Shown: positions 17,881 to 26,856 of the stretch, in pieces | Position numbering within the stretch: the first letter of the stretch is position 1 | Layout: each line of letters begins with the position of its first letter | Assembly: GCF_018494085.1 (NCBI RefSeq) | Contig: NZ_JABBFP010000001.1 | Coordinates: 525,951 to 589,950, forward strand | Reading direction: 5' to 3' | From: Rosenbergiella collisarenosi | GTDB lineage: Bacteria > Pseudomonadota > Gammaproteobacteria > Enterobacterales > Enterobacteriaceae | DNA: 64,000 bases | The notes under the pieces: model-generated | What the model was told of the DNA's origin: nothing | The model's database searches: none | Seen by the model: the letters and a program-made list of their open reading frames with translations, nothing else | Program-made: the position numbers and the translations under genes

Positions 17881-20385
17881 ATGTCTGGGAATGATCGCGA
17901 ACCCATAGGACGTAAGGGAAAGTCAGCGTCTAAGGGCAAGAGCCAATCCGCTTCACGACGCAGCTCGACTTACCAAGAAGATCCGGATAGCTATGATGAT
18001 GAGGAGAATACGTCATTGCCTGCAACTAAAAAACGTGGAAAAGCCCCACGAAAAAGCCAAAAGAGAAGTTGGCTTGGTCTACTACTAAAAATAATCCTTG
18101 TCGTTGCGGTCATTATTGCCGCATGGGGAATTTATCTCGATTCAGAAATTCGTCATCGTATCGATGGGCGTGTTTGGGATCTCCCCGCAACGGTCTATGG
18201 GCGGATGGTTAGCCTGGAACCGGGGATGCCGTTCGATCGTAAAGATATGATCGCACTCCTCGAAGGGACGCAATACCGTCAGGTAACAAAGATTACGCGA
18301 CCGGGCGAGTTTTCGGTAAAAGGGAACAGCATTGAGTTATTACGTCGTCCCTTCGACTTTCCCGATGGTAAAGAAGGACAGATCCATACTCAGTTGAATT
18401 TCGAAGACGGCGAGCTAAGTGAAATCAAAAACCTAGATACAGGTCGCGACTTCGGTTACTTCCGCCTCGATCCGCGCCTTATTACTATGATGCAGTCGCC
18501 TAATGGTGAGCAGCGGCTCTTCGTCCCGCGCTCAGGATTCCCGGATCTACTCGTCGATACGCTAGTTGCTACGGAAGATCGCCATTTCTACGAGCATGAT
18601 GGGATTAGCTTGTACTCCATCGGTCGCGCATTTGTTGCGAACCTGACCGCCGGACGTGCGGTGCAAGGTGGGAGTACGTTAACCCAGCAGCTGGTGAAGA
18701 ACCTATTCCTCACTAATCAGCGATCGTTATGGCGTAAAGTTCGTGAAGCCTATATGGCGGTGATCGTAGATGCTCGTTACAGTAAAGATCGCATCTTAGA
18801 ACTGTATCTTAACGAAGTGTACCTAGGTCAGGCCGGTAACGATCAGATCCGTGGATTCCCGTTAGCCAGCCTGTACTACTTCGGTCGTCCAGTCGATGAG
18901 TTAAGCCTCGATCAGCAGGCACTCTTAGTCGGCATGGTGAAAGGAGCTTCGCTCTATAACCCTTGGCGAAATCCGAAGCTTGCGCTCGAACGTCGTAATT
19001 TGGTGTTACGTCTGCTACAGCAGCAGAATGTGATTAACCAAGAGCTCTACGACATGCTTTCAGCACGGCCGCTCGGTGTACAGCCCAAGGGCGGGGTCAT
19101 TACGCCTCAGCCAGCCTTTATGCAAATGGTTCGTAACGAGCTGCAGCAAAAACTAGGCGATAAAATGCAAGATCTTTCGGGTGTGAAAATTTTCACTACG
19201 CTCGATCCGATTTCGCAAGATGCTGCCGAAAAAGCTGTGGAAGAGGGGATCCCTGCTTTACGTAAGCAGCGTCGCCTTGCCGATCTTGAGACTGCGATGG
19301 TTGTCGTCGATCGTTTCAGTGGAGAGGTTCGGGCGATGGTTGGGGGCTCGAATCCTCAGTTCGCAGGATATAACCGGGCCATGCAGGCGCGCCGATCGAT
19401 TGGCTCACTGGCTAAGCCAGCGACCTATTTAACGGCGCTTAGTCAGCCTCAACAGTACCGGTTAAATAGTTGGATTGCCGACCAGCCTTTGGCTCTGAAA
19501 CAGCCTAATGGGCAAATCTGGCGTCCAGAAAACGATGACCATCAGTTCAGTGGAAAAGTGATGCTGGTGGATGCCCTGACGCACTCAATGAATGTTCCGA
19601 CGGTTAATTTAGGGATGTCTCTTGGGCTGAAAAATGTGGTCGACACGTGGACAAAACTTGGGGTTAATCCTGATCAGCTGTCCCCGGTACCATCTATGCT
19701 GTTGGGCGCGCTAAACCTTACCCCTGTAGAGGTTGCACAAGCCTTCCAGACGATTGCTAGCGGGGGGAATCGGGCAACGTTATCCGCAGTGCGTTCCGTT
19801 ATTTCCGAGGATAATAAAGTCTTGTACCAAAGCTATCCGCAAGCCCAGCAGGTCGAGCCACCGGAAGCGGCGTATTTAACGCTTTACTCAATGCAGCAGG
19901 TTGTCGATCACGGTACAGCTCATGCGTTAGGTAGCCAGTATAATACGATGCATCTGGCAGGTAAGACGGGGACGACGAATAACTTGGTCGATAGCTGGTT
20001 TGCAGGGATTGACGGTAAAGAGGTCGCGATAACGTGGATAGGTCGTGATAATAACCAATCTACGCGTCTGTACGGCGCGAGTGGCGCAATGCAGATCTAT
20101 CGCCGCTATTTGGCGAGTCAACCGCCAACGCCTCTACAGTTGACTCCGCCTGATGATGTATCGATGATGCCTGTCGATTCAGCAGGTAACTTCGTCTGTA
20201 ATACGGGAAGTAGTGCATGGCGTAGTTTGCCGGTCTGGACGGCAGATCCGAATGCGCTTTGCCAACAACAACAGCAGCAAGTTGAGCAGCAACAGCAGCA
20301 ATTACAGCAACAGCAACAACAAGAGCAACAGGGCAGCCAAAGTAATGGCGTTGCCGGTTGGATAAAAGATATGTTCGGTCATTAG
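17881..20385 (+). CDS. mrcB: Penicillin-binding protein 1b (bifunctional murein synthase)
   Basis: Inner-membrane class A PBP that polymerises lipid II and cross-links peptidoglycan. 834 residues: basic cytoplasmic tail, membrane segment ~64-87, and UB2H domain (LpoB docking). The GT51 transglycosylase has catalytic E232 in the ATEDRHFYEHDG motif and GGSTLTQQLVKN. The transpeptidase has S509-x-x-K512, S569-M-N571 and K695-T-G. The tail has a glutamine-rich stretch (~795-817, CAG/CAA repeats) before GVAGWIKDMFGH, as in E. coli. No internal Met exists before the membrane segment, so the short isoform known in E. coli is not expected. The fhuACDB genes that follow in E. coli are absent. Confidence 0.98.
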   Translation: MSGNDREPIGRKGKSASKGKSQSASRRSSTYQEDPDSYDDEENTSLPATKKRGKAPRKSQKRSWLGLLLKIILVVAVIIAAWGIYLDSEIRHRIDGRVWDLPATVYGRMVSLEPGMPFDRKDMIALLEGTQYRQVTKITRPGEFSVKGNSIELLRRPFDFPDGKEGQIHTQLNFEDGELSEIKNLDTGRDFGYFRLDPRLITMMQSPNGEQRLFVPRSGFPDLLVDTLVATEDRHFYEHDGISLYSIGRAFVANLTAGRAVQGGSTLTQQLVKNLFLTNQRSLWRKVREAYMAVIVDARYSKDRILELYLNEVYLGQAGNDQIRGFPLASLYYFGRPVDELSLDQQALLVGMVKGASLYNPWRNPKLALERRNLVLRLLQQQNVINQELYDMLSARPLGVQPKGGVITPQPAFMQMVRNELQQKLGDKMQDLSGVKIFTTLDPISQDAAEKAVEEGIPALRKQRRLADLETAMVVVDRFSGEVRAMVGGSNPQFAGYNRAMQARRSIGSLAKPATYLTALSQPQQYRLNSWIADQPLALKQPNGQIWRPENDDHQFSGKVMLVDALTHSMNVPTVNLGMSLGLKNVVDTWTKLGVNPDQLSPVPSMLLGALNLTPVEVAQAFQTIASGGNRATLSAVRSVISEDNKVLYQSYPQAQQVEPPEAAYLTLYSMQQVVDHGTAHALGSQYNTMHLAGKTGTTNNLVDSWFAGIDGKEVAITWIGRDNNQSTRLYGASGAMQIYRRYLASQPPTPLQLTPPDDVSMMPVDSAGNFVCNTGSSAWRSLPVWTADPNALCQQQQQQVEQQQQQLQQQQQQEQQGSQSNGVAGWIKDMFGH
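20267..20331 (+). repeat. CAG/CAA codon repeat coding the PBP1b glutamine-rich tail
   Basis: Imperfect trinucleotide CAA/CAG runs encode three glutamine blocks separated by VE and L. Such tracts are prone to length change by slippage. E. coli mrcB has a similar tail. Confidence 0.8.
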
Positions 20386-20398
20386 TTGATTGAATAGT

Positions 20399-20429
20399 AA
20401 AAAACGCTGCCTCGGCAGCGTTTTTTTTT
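20399..20429. terminator. Bidirectional terminator between mrcB and hemL
   Basis: The stem CGCTGC/GCAGCG (20405-20410, 20415-20420) closes on a CTCG-type loop. Six A precede it and nine T follow, so it can end both the mrcB and the convergent hemL transcript. Confidence 0.9.
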
Positions 20430-20446
20430 ATCTATTATATTTTGTG

Positions 20447-21733
20447 CTAGGCCGCTAATTTTGCAAAACTGCGACGGGCCGCTTCAATCGTTCGATCGAT
20501 ATCCTCTTCACTATGGGCTAGGGACATAAAGCCAGCCTCATAGGCGGAAGGTGCAAAGTAGATACCTTCTTCAAGCATTAAATGGAAAAATTGTTTAAAG
20601 CGTTGCGTATCACAGCGGGTGACATCTGCGTAGCAAGTCACTTGCTTGTCGTCGGTGAAGAACAGCCCGAACATTGCGCCGACTTGGTTGGTCACCAGCG
20701 GAATATTATACTGTTCGGCAGCACGGTGCAGGCCAGCACACAGTCTCTCGGTGAGTGAGGTCAATGTGCTGTGTACTCCAGGCTGAGAGAGTTGTTGTAG
20801 ACACGCATAACCGGCTGCCATCGCTATCGGGTTACCAGACAACGTCCCTGCTTGGTAGACCGGACCTAGAGGCGCCAGTGCTTCCATGACGTCTTTGCGA
20901 CCACCAAACGCACCGACAGGCATGCCCCCGCCAATAATTTTCCCTAAGCAGGTCAGATCAGGAATAACGTTGTAGTATGCCTGGGCACCACCCAATGCAA
21001 CGCGAAAGCCTGTCATTACCTCATCGATGATCAGTAGCGCCCCAAACTCGTCGCACAATGCACGTAGTCCTTGTAAAAAACCTGGTTGAGGAGGTATACA
21101 GTTCATATTGCCGGCGACAGGCTCAACAATCACGCAGGCGATATCGTCAGGATACTGTTCGAACGCTTGGCGCACAGAGTCTACATCGTTATAAGTGCAG
21201 GTGAGGGTATGGCGTACGACATCAGCGGGTACGCCGGGGGAGTTTGGTTGTCCCAACGTGAGGGCTCCTGACCCGGCCTTAACTAAAAGGTGGTCGGCAT
21301 GCCCATGGTAGCAGCCTTCAAACTTAATCAGTTTATCACGACGAGTAAAGCCGCGAGCTAAGCGGATGGCACTCATCGTCGCCTCTGTCCCCGAGTTAAC
21401 CATACGTACCATATCCATAGAGGGCACTAGCTCACACACCAACTCCGCCATTTTAACTTCCATTTCGGTGGGGGCACCGAAGCTTAAGCCTCGTTCGGCC
21501 GCTGCAATGACCGCATTACGGATCTCAGCATTATTATGTCCGAGTACCATGGGCCCCCACGAACCGACATAATCGATATAAGCCTTTCCATCGGCATCAT
21601 AGATGTAAGCACCCTCTGCGCGTTCGATAAAAAGTGGGGTTCCCCCAACGCCAGAAAAGGCACGGACGGGGGAGTTTACGCCACCCGGGATCACAGATTG
21701 CGCTTCTTGAAACAGTGTTTCGGACTTGTTCAT
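20447..21733 (-). CDS. hemL: Glutamate-1-semialdehyde 2,1-aminomutase
   Basis: PLP enzyme that converts glutamate-1-semialdehyde to 5-aminolevulinate, the C5 route to heme. The start at 21733 gives 428 residues (E. coli 426), with AGGA ~8 nt upstream. Upstream in-frame codons are not conserved. PLP lysine K265 lies in [18 protein letters not shown]; other blocks are [37 protein letters not shown] and CYHGHAD. Class III aminotransferase fold, cytosolic. Divergent from erpA; clcA, between them in E. coli, is absent. Confidence 0.97.
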   Translation of the reverse strand: MNKSETLFQEAQSVIPGGVNSPVRAFSGVGGTPLFIERAEGAYIYDADGKAYIDYVGSWGPMVLGHNNAEIRNAVIAAAERGLSFGAPTEMEVKMAELVCELVPSMDMVRMVNSGTEATMSAIRLARGFTRRDKLIKFEGCYHGHADHLLVKAGSGALTLGQPNSPGVPADVVRHTLTCTYNDVDSVRQAFEQYPDDIACVIVEPVAGNMNCIPPQPGFLQGLRALCDEFGALLIIDEVMTGFRVALGGAQAYYNVIPDLTCLGKIIGGGMPVGAFGGRKDVMEALAPLGPVYQAGTLSGNPIAMAAGYACLQQLSQPGVHSTLTSLTERLCAGLHRAAEQYNIPLVTNQVGAMFGLFFTDDKQVTCYADVTRCDTQRFKQFFHLMLEEGIYFAPSAYEAGFMSLAHSEEDIDRTIEAARRSFAKLAA

Positions 21734-21852
21734 CAAAAATTCCTGCATAACATAGAAAGAATACCCTACAGTGTAATGGAAAAAACCCCATGCTGTTAAT
21801 GGCCTCATGGCTTGTCTCTCTTCATCACGGCACGGTTGGTTTAGTCGGAGGC

Positions 21853-21881
21853 TTGATTGCTACGCTATGCTGACTGATAAT
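21853..21881 (+). promoter_or_regulatory. Candidate sigma-70 promoter of erpA
   Basis: TTGATT (21853-21858) and GATAAT (21876-21881) with 17-bp spacing, about 45 bp before the erpA ATG. Confidence 0.5.
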
Positions 21882-21927
21882 AGGCGGATAAGGTCGAAAC
21901 TTGGCCCTCTCTTTTTGGAGCAGAATA

Positions 21928-22275
21928 ATGAGCGATGACGTAGCAACTTTGCCCTTACAATTTACCGATGCCGCAGCGAATAAAGTTAAAACCTTAGTCG
22001 CCGACGAAGAAAATCCCGAACTTAAACTACGCGTGTATATTACCGGCGGTGGATGCAGTGGCTTCCAGTATGGCTTTACGTTCGATGATAAAGTCAACGA
22101 TGGCGATATGACGATTGAGAAACAAGGCGTCGCGTTAGTCGTCGATCCGATGAGCTTGCAGTACTTAGTAGGCGGCTCGGTGGACTATACCGAAGGCCTG
22201 GAAGGTGCTCGCTTCATCGTGACGAACCCTAATGCAAAAACGACATGTGGGTGCGGGTCATCCTTCAGCGTTTAA
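21928..22275 (+). CDS. erpA: Iron-sulfur cluster insertion protein ErpA
   Basis: A-type carrier that delivers Fe-S clusters to apoproteins, including IspG/IspH of the isoprenoid pathway and respiratory enzymes. The ATG at 21928 (GGAG ~9 nt upstream) gives 115 residues close to the 114 of E. coli; a TTG 9 codons earlier is not conserved. The three cluster-binding cysteines are in [11 protein letters not shown] and TTCGCGSSF. The last 18 bp overlap the end of the convergent LysR-type gene. Confidence 0.97.
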   Translation: MSDDVATLPLQFTDAAANKVKTLVADEENPELKLRVYITGGGCSGFQYGFTFDDKVNDGDMTIEKQGVALVVDPMSLQYLVGGSVDYTEGLEGARFIVTNPNAKTTCGCGSSFSV

Positions 22276-23190
22276 AGCAGCCCGTGAATTAACTTCGCTT
22301 AATGGGTGTAATGCATTAAGCACAGCCTGAATTTTCGGTGATGATTGTTGCTTCGCTTTATAGCGAAGCGTCAACGGTAACCCGTCTAATTGAATATCCG
22401 GTAATAGCCATACCAACTCTCCTCGCTCGACCTTCTCCCTGATCAGCCAATAGGGTAGCTGTGCAACGCCAACACCATGGCAGACCGCTATCAGTTGTGC
22501 CTCCGTATTGTCTGCAGTTAAACGATACTGAGCGGGGTGCCAAGATTGAGGGTATTGATGGGTTGGGATAAGCCAAGGTTTCATTTTTCCATTCTGGGCT
22601 TGATAGCCGACAATATGCTGTGCGCACAGAGTAGTAAGCGTAGTCGGCAGTCCATGCTCGGCGATATAGCCAGGGCTAGCGCAAAACACCATTTTCTCAT
22701 AGCCGAAAAGCTGGAACCCTTCGTTACTATCGAAGGGGATTTCGCCGCCGATGCGTACCGCGATATCGATTTTTTCCTGTTCAAGATCTAGCAGCTTATC
22801 AGATAAATGCAGCGATAGCGTAAGTTCAGGGAAGCGTTGAGTGAGTGCGCATAGCAGCGGTAGCACCACGACTTTACCAAAGGTTTCAGGTAATGCGATC
22901 GCGACTTTTCCTGTCGGTAAGTCTTGGCTAAGTTGAAGCGCCGTTTCAGCTTCAGTTAACTGGCGTAGGATCTGCAAACACGTGGCGTAATAGGCATTTC
23001 CTGCATCAGTAAGTTGCAGCTTACGCGTCGTTCGTTCAAAAAGGCGGCATGCTAAGCGCTGCTCTAACGCTTGAATAGCTTTGCTGATTGCTGATGGAGA
23101 AAGGTGCAGGCGTTTACCGGCTTCAGTAAAGCTGCCCGTTTGTACACACGCAATGAATTGGTGAATATTTTTAAACCGTTGATCATGCAT
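22258..23190 (-). CDS. LysR-type transcriptional regulator, divergent from the PRISE-like reductase
   Basis: 310-residue LTTR of unknown effector. N-terminal winged helix-turn-helix (residues ~1-62: [20 protein letters not shown], then [20 protein letters not shown]). A substrate-binding effector domain spans ~90-300, with blocks like [11 protein letters not shown] and [12 protein letters not shown] typical of the CrgA/YhjC-like branch. It is transcribed away from the reductase at 23289 across a 98-bp gap, the classic arrangement for an LTTR controlling its neighbour. Its 3' end overlaps erpA by 18 bp. The pair sits where E. coli has yadS-btuF, so it is probably acquired or lineage-specific. 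Confidence 0.9.
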   Translation of the reverse strand: MHDQRFKNIHQFIACVQTGSFTEAGKRLHLSPSAISKAIQALEQRLACRLFERTTRKLQLTDAGNAYYATCLQILRQLTEAETALQLSQDLPTGKVAIALPETFGKVVVLPLLCALTQRFPELTLSLHLSDKLLDLEQEKIDIAVRIGGEIPFDSNEGFQLFGYEKMVFCASPGYIAEHGLPTTLTTLCAQHIVGYQAQNGKMKPWLIPTHQYPQSWHPAQYRLTADNTEAQLIAVCHGVGVAQLPYWLIREKVERGELVWLLPDIQLDGLPLTLRYKAKQQSSPKIQAVLNALHPLSEVNSRAALNAEG

Positions 23191-23196
23191 ATTTGT

Positions 23197-23207
23197 GAAT
23201 TTAATTC
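23197..23207. promoter_or_regulatory. Candidate LTTR operator core in the divergent intergenic region
   Basis: GAATT-T-AATTC forms an 11-bp dyad just upstream of the LysR start, within the AT-rich 98-bp gap. LTTRs bind dyads of the T-N11-A type; the assignment rests on position and symmetry. Confidence 0.4.
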
Positions 23208-23288
23208 AAAAGTTGTATGAAATTTTACCTCAGATAAGCATTTTATTCTCGTCTATGCTAGAGGGATAGGCAAACTTTTGGAGGTTGT

Positions 23289-24380
23289 ATGAAGAAAAAT
23301 GCACTGATCATCGGTTGTAGCGGTATTACAGGCAGCGCGCTCTCTGCTGAGCTGATTCAGCAAGGGTGGGCAGTAACGGGGCTCTCTCGCGGGCGTTCCC
23401 CTCTGCCGGAAGGTGTGACGGGACTTACTGCTGATCTCACTTCTGCGAACGAGGTCTCAACGGCTCTTAGCTCCCAGCAACCAGATGCTGTCTTCTTTAC
23501 CGTCTGGTCCAGACAAAGTAATGAAAAAGAAAATATCCGCGTCAATGGCGGAATAGTTCGCCATGTTATCGATGCATTAGGTGACCGTCTAGCGGGGCGC
23601 CACGTTGCCCTAGTCACCGGTCTTAAACACTATTTAGGCCCTTTCGAAGCCTATGGTGCGGCGGAAACGGTGATAACGCCTTTTAGAGAAGAACAACCGC
23701 GGCAACCTGTCGATAATTTCTACTATGCTCAAGAGGACGAGATCTTTGCAGGGGCTGAGCGCTACGGTTACCATTGGAGCGTGCATCGTCCACATACCGT
23801 AATTGGTGCGGCGCAAGGTAATGCGATGAATATGGGACAAACCCTAGCAGTCTATGCCTCGCTCTGTCGTGAACACGGATGGCCTTTCGTCTTCCCTGGC
23901 TCCCGCGAACAGTGGCAAGGAGTATCTGATGTCACGGATGCCGGTATATTAGCTCGTCAACTCGTTTGGTCAACGGCGGCTAAGAAGGCCGAAAACGAGG
24001 CTTTCAATATCGTGAACGGTGAGCACTTTCGCTGGAACTGGCTGTGGCCGAGACTTGCAGAGTATTTCGGTATTGAGGCAGGCGAATTTACAGGCGATCA
24101 GGAGACCCTTGAGGCACGCATGAGTGCATGTAATGCTCCAGAACTGTGGGAAGCACTCGCGAAGAAGTATGCGCTACACACCGATGAGGTCGAGAAGCTG
24201 GCATCGTGGTGGCATACCGATGCGGACTTAGGGCGTCCTTTTGAGGCGTTTACGGATATGACCAAGAGCCGTCTGGCAGGGTTTGATGACTATGTTTCAA
24301 CTGAACAGAGTTTTTACAAGCTCTTCGATCAGTTAATCGACAAAAACGTTATCCCCAACTTTAAAAAAGTGTCTGGATAA
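23289..24380 (+). CDS. PRISE-like NAD(P)-dependent enone 1,4-reductase (extended SDR superfamily)
   Basis: 363-residue Rossmann protein. The nucleotide motif GCSGITG (G9, G12, G15) opens the chain. TGLKHYLGPF (K113) and NFYYAQED (Y145/Y146), spaced 32 residues, match the catalytic Lys and Tyr motifs of progesterone 5-beta-reductase/iridoid synthase-like enzymes, which reduce activated C=C bonds of enones; the plain SDR YxxxK motif is absent. Other SDR enzymes of this group are annotated as epimerases, so the substrate is not known. The protein lacks a signal or membrane segment. AGGTTG before the ATG is a usable Shine-Dalgarno. It stands alone behind a divergent LysR regulator and ends at a strong terminator. 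Confidence 0.85.
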   Translation: MKKNALIIGCSGITGSALSAELIQQGWAVTGLSRGRSPLPEGVTGLTADLTSANEVSTALSSQQPDAVFFTVWSRQSNEKENIRVNGGIVRHVIDALGDRLAGRHVALVTGLKHYLGPFEAYGAAETVITPFREEQPRQPVDNFYYAQEDEIFAGAERYGYHWSVHRPHTVIGAAQGNAMNMGQTLAVYASLCREHGWPFVFPGSREQWQGVSDVTDAGILARQLVWSTAAKKAENEAFNIVNGEHFRWNWLWPRLAEYFGIEAGEFTGDQETLEARMSACNAPELWEALAKKYALHTDEVEKLASWWHTDADLGRPFEAFTDMTKSRLAGFDDYVSTEQSFYKLFDQLIDKNVIPNFKKVSG

Positions 24381-24431
24381 TGTGAGCTTATCGCGACATT
24401 TATCTAGGCAGTGTAAAGTTTTTTAGGTAAT

Positions 24432-24458
24432 AAAATCCCGCAGTCTGCGGGATTTTTT
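24432..24458. terminator. Bidirectional terminator between the reductase gene and mtnN
   Basis: An 11-bp perfect stem (24432-24442 with 24446-24456), GTC loop and T tract; the A run on the left serves the minus-strand mtnN transcript. Confidence 0.9.
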
Positions 24459-25157
24459 CTACTCGTGACCAAGTTTTTTTACGATGGCCTCGACCAATCG
24501 CGATGATTGCTCGGCCGCCGTCGCCAAGAACTCGTCAAAACTAAGGTGAGAAGCTTGGTCGGCAACGTCAGAGATCGCGCGCACAACCACGAATGGCGTG
24601 GCAAATCGATGACAGACGTGGCCGATAGCGGTGGCTTCCATCTCAACGGCGATTGCTTGTGGGAAGGTAGCGCGAATACGGTCTAAAGACTCGGCACCAT
24701 TAATAAAGGCATCGCCACTGACCACAAGTCCGGTCACGGTGTGCTGTCCTTGATCAGCCGCACAAGCCTTAACTGTCTGGATTAAGTCCTCACTCGCCAC
24801 AAACGCTTCTGGGCAGCCAGCCATTTGGCCTGGCACATAGCCAAAGGCGGTGACGTCTGCATCGTGGTAGCGTACCTCGCTTGATACCACAATATCACCT
24901 ATCTTAAGACTGCTTTCTAGGCCGCCTGCTGAGCCAGTATTGATGATCACATCAGGCTTACAGAGTTGCAGTAAAAGGGTGGTTCCCAACGCGGCCGAGG
25001 TTTTGCCTATCCCCGATTTGAGTAATGCCACGTCAACGCCTTGTAGCTTACCTGTATAGATCTCACAACCCGCCAGGTTGAGCGTCTCGCGCTGTTCGAT
25101 TTTTTCGCGTAGCAAGGTGACCTCTTGCTCCATTGCCCCAATAATGCCTATTTTCAT
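24459..25157 (-). CDS. mtnN: 5'-methylthioadenosine/S-adenosylhomocysteine nucleosidase
   Basis: Cytosolic hydrolase that removes adenine from MTA, SAH and 5'-deoxyadenosine, recycling SAM by-products and feeding LuxS-type quorum signalling. The start at 25157 (AGGGAA upstream) gives 232 residues, exactly the E. coli length; the in-frame extension upstream is not conserved. Key motifs: GAMEQEV (catalytic Glu near residue 12), [19 protein letters not shown] (substrate Glu/Met) and RAISDVAD (catalytic Asp near 197). Divergent from dgt. The downstream E. coli genes btuF-yadS are missing. Confidence 0.96.
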   Translation of the reverse strand: MKIGIIGAMEQEVTLLREKIEQRETLNLAGCEIYTGKLQGVDVALLKSGIGKTSAALGTTLLLQLCKPDVIINTGSAGGLESSLKIGDIVVSSEVRYHDADVTAFGYVPGQMAGCPEAFVASEDLIQTVKACAADQGQHTVTGLVVSGDAFINGAESLDRIRATFPQAIAVEMEATAIGHVCHRFATPFVVVRAISDVADQASHLSFDEFLATAAEQSSRLVEAIVKKLGHE

Positions 25158-25187
25158 CAGATTCCCTACTAAAACGGTGGATTCAAT

Positions 25188-25203
25188 TATGCTTGTTAGC
25201 ATA
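25188..25203. promoter_or_regulatory. 16-bp inverted repeat between mtnN and dgt
   Basis: TATGCT-TGTT-AGCATA reads as a -10-like hexamer on both strands between the divergent mtnN and dgt starts. It could be an overlapping divergent promoter or an operator. No good -35 was found for either direction. Confidence 0.35.
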
Positions 25204-25252
25204 GTCTATCATGGCGTATGAAGAAATTAATGCCATCTGAAGGGAGGAGAAG

Positions 25253-26725
25253 GTGACGATTAATTTTAGGAAGAAGATCAGTGTTAACAGGCCATTTAAT
25301 AATGGTCGTATCCCAGAAACCGAAGAACAAATCAGTCGGGTATTTGAAAGTGATCGCGGCCGAATAATCCATTCTGCGGCAATACGACGTTTACAGCAAA
25401 AAACGCAGGTTTTTCCTCTGGAACGTAATGCATCAGTACGTTCGCGGCTGACCCACTCCTTGGAAGTGCAGCAAGCTGGGCGCTACATCGCGCGTGAGAT
25501 ATTACTGAGGCTTGAGCGGCAGGGCGGTTTAGCCTCCTATGGTTTAGAAAATTTTGCGCGAAGCTTCGAGAGCTTGGTTGAGATGGCCTGTTTGCTGCAT
25601 GACGTAGGAAATCCTCCTTTTGGTCATTTCGGTGAGGCTGCAATAAAAGATTGGTTTCAAGAGCACCTAGCCAGCGGTATCCCCGCGTTTGACAATGATG
25701 ACGTCTCACTCACCTCCCTGATATTACAAATACGCGCCGATCTCAGCCACTTTGAGGGGAATGCCCAAGGTATTAGGCTAGTACACACTATTTTGCAGCT
25801 CAACCTTAGCTATGCTCAAGTCGCCTGCATTATGAAGTATACCGCGCCGGCATGGTGGCAGGGGGAAAAGCCCGAAGCTTATTCAACACTGATGAAAAAA
25901 CCAGGTTTCTATCTTTCAGAGAGACGTTACATAGAGAAACTGAGAGATGAAACACAACTGGCTGAATTTCATCGCTTTCCTTTGACTTATATTATGGAAG
26001 CAGCGGACGATATCTCCTATTGTATCGCCGATTTGGATGATGCCGTTGAGAAAGCGATCTTTAACGTCGAAGCCCTGTATGGCTATCTAGCGGCTGAATG
26101 GGGCGCTGCTCATGACAAAGACCTTTTTTCGCGTACGGTAGAAGAAGCTTGGACAGAGGCAAATACGAAGAAACGTCGCAGCAAAGGCGATCAGTTTTTT
26201 ATGTCGTTACGGGTGCATGTTCAACGAGAACTGGTTAGGCATGCGGTGCAGCGTTTTATCGACCATCTTCCCGAAATTTTTGCTGGTAGCTTCAATCATG
26301 CTCTGCTTGAAGACCAAGGAGAGTCTGGGCGGTTACTGTCCATGTTTAAAAAAGTTGCACGTAAGTATGTATTCCGGCATTCCGACGTCGAGCAGTTGGA
26401 GCTACAAGGCTATCGTGTGATCCGCGGGTTACTTGATATTTATCAACCTATGATGTTGCTGTCTTACGATAATTTTACTCGACTCATCATCGATGACGAG
26501 TTGCCTGGATACCCAATCGAAACGCGGCTGTTTCACCGTTTATCGGATAAGCATTGTAAGGCTTACTGTCACCATTTACAGCAGTGTCAACAACTTCCCC
26601 ATCAAGAATTGATATTATGGGAACGCTATTATCGATATCGACTTATTCAAGACTATGTTAGTGGGATGACCGACCTTTATGCATGGGAAGAGTATCGACG
26701 TTTAATGGCGGTTGACTTCGTTTAA
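25253..26725 (+). CDS. dgt: Deoxyguanosinetriphosphate triphosphohydrolase
   Basis: HD-domain enzyme that splits dGTP into deoxyguanosine and tripolyphosphate, affecting dNTP balance and mutation rates. 490 residues from a GTG start with AGGGAGGAG upstream. N-terminal block [26 protein letters not shown], then metal ligands in [10 protein letters not shown] and [16 protein letters not shown] (HD pair), and the later [19 protein letters not shown]. The region after residue 145 is shorter than in E. coli (505). Order dgt-degP is conserved. Confidence 0.96.
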   Translation: MTINFRKKISVNRPFNNGRIPETEEQISRVFESDRGRIIHSAAIRRLQQKTQVFPLERNASVRSRLTHSLEVQQAGRYIAREILLRLERQGGLASYGLENFARSFESLVEMACLLHDVGNPPFGHFGEAAIKDWFQEHLASGIPAFDNDDVSLTSLILQIRADLSHFEGNAQGIRLVHTILQLNLSYAQVACIMKYTAPAWWQGEKPEAYSTLMKKPGFYLSERRYIEKLRDETQLAEFHRFPLTYIMEAADDISYCIADLDDAVEKAIFNVEALYGYLAAEWGAAHDKDLFSRTVEEAWTEANTKKRRSKGDQFFMSLRVHVQRELVRHAVQRFIDHLPEIFAGSFNHALLEDQGESGRLLSMFKKVARKYVFRHSDVEQLELQGYRVIRGLLDIYQPMMLLSYDNFTRLIIDDELPGYPIETRLFHRLSDKHCKAYCHHLQQCQQLPHQELILWERYYRYRLIQDYVSGMTDLYAWEEYRRLMAVDFV

Positions 26726-26776
26726 GAAGTGTCAGCGATTCAAATATATTTTTACGTTTATACAGGGAGTGTAGCG

Positions 26777-26804
26777 GGAACTAATTGGTATACATTCATT
26801 CTCA
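26777..26804 (+). promoter_or_regulatory. Candidate sigma-E promoter of degP
   Basis: GGAACT(A) at 26777-26783 and TCTCA at 26800-26804 are 16 bp apart, close to the envelope-stress sigma-E consensus. degP is a classic sigma-E target, and the distance to the ATG (~50 bp) is suitable. Confidence 0.5.
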
Positions 26805-26856
26805 CGTGAGTGATTACAGCAATGATTCAGGAAAGTAAAAATAAGAGAATCCGACT

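Noticed and set aside
20267..20331. Possible frameshift or low-complexity artefact in mrcB
   Set aside because: The frame is open through the glutamine tract, and the following GVAGWIKDMFG matches the E. coli C-terminus.
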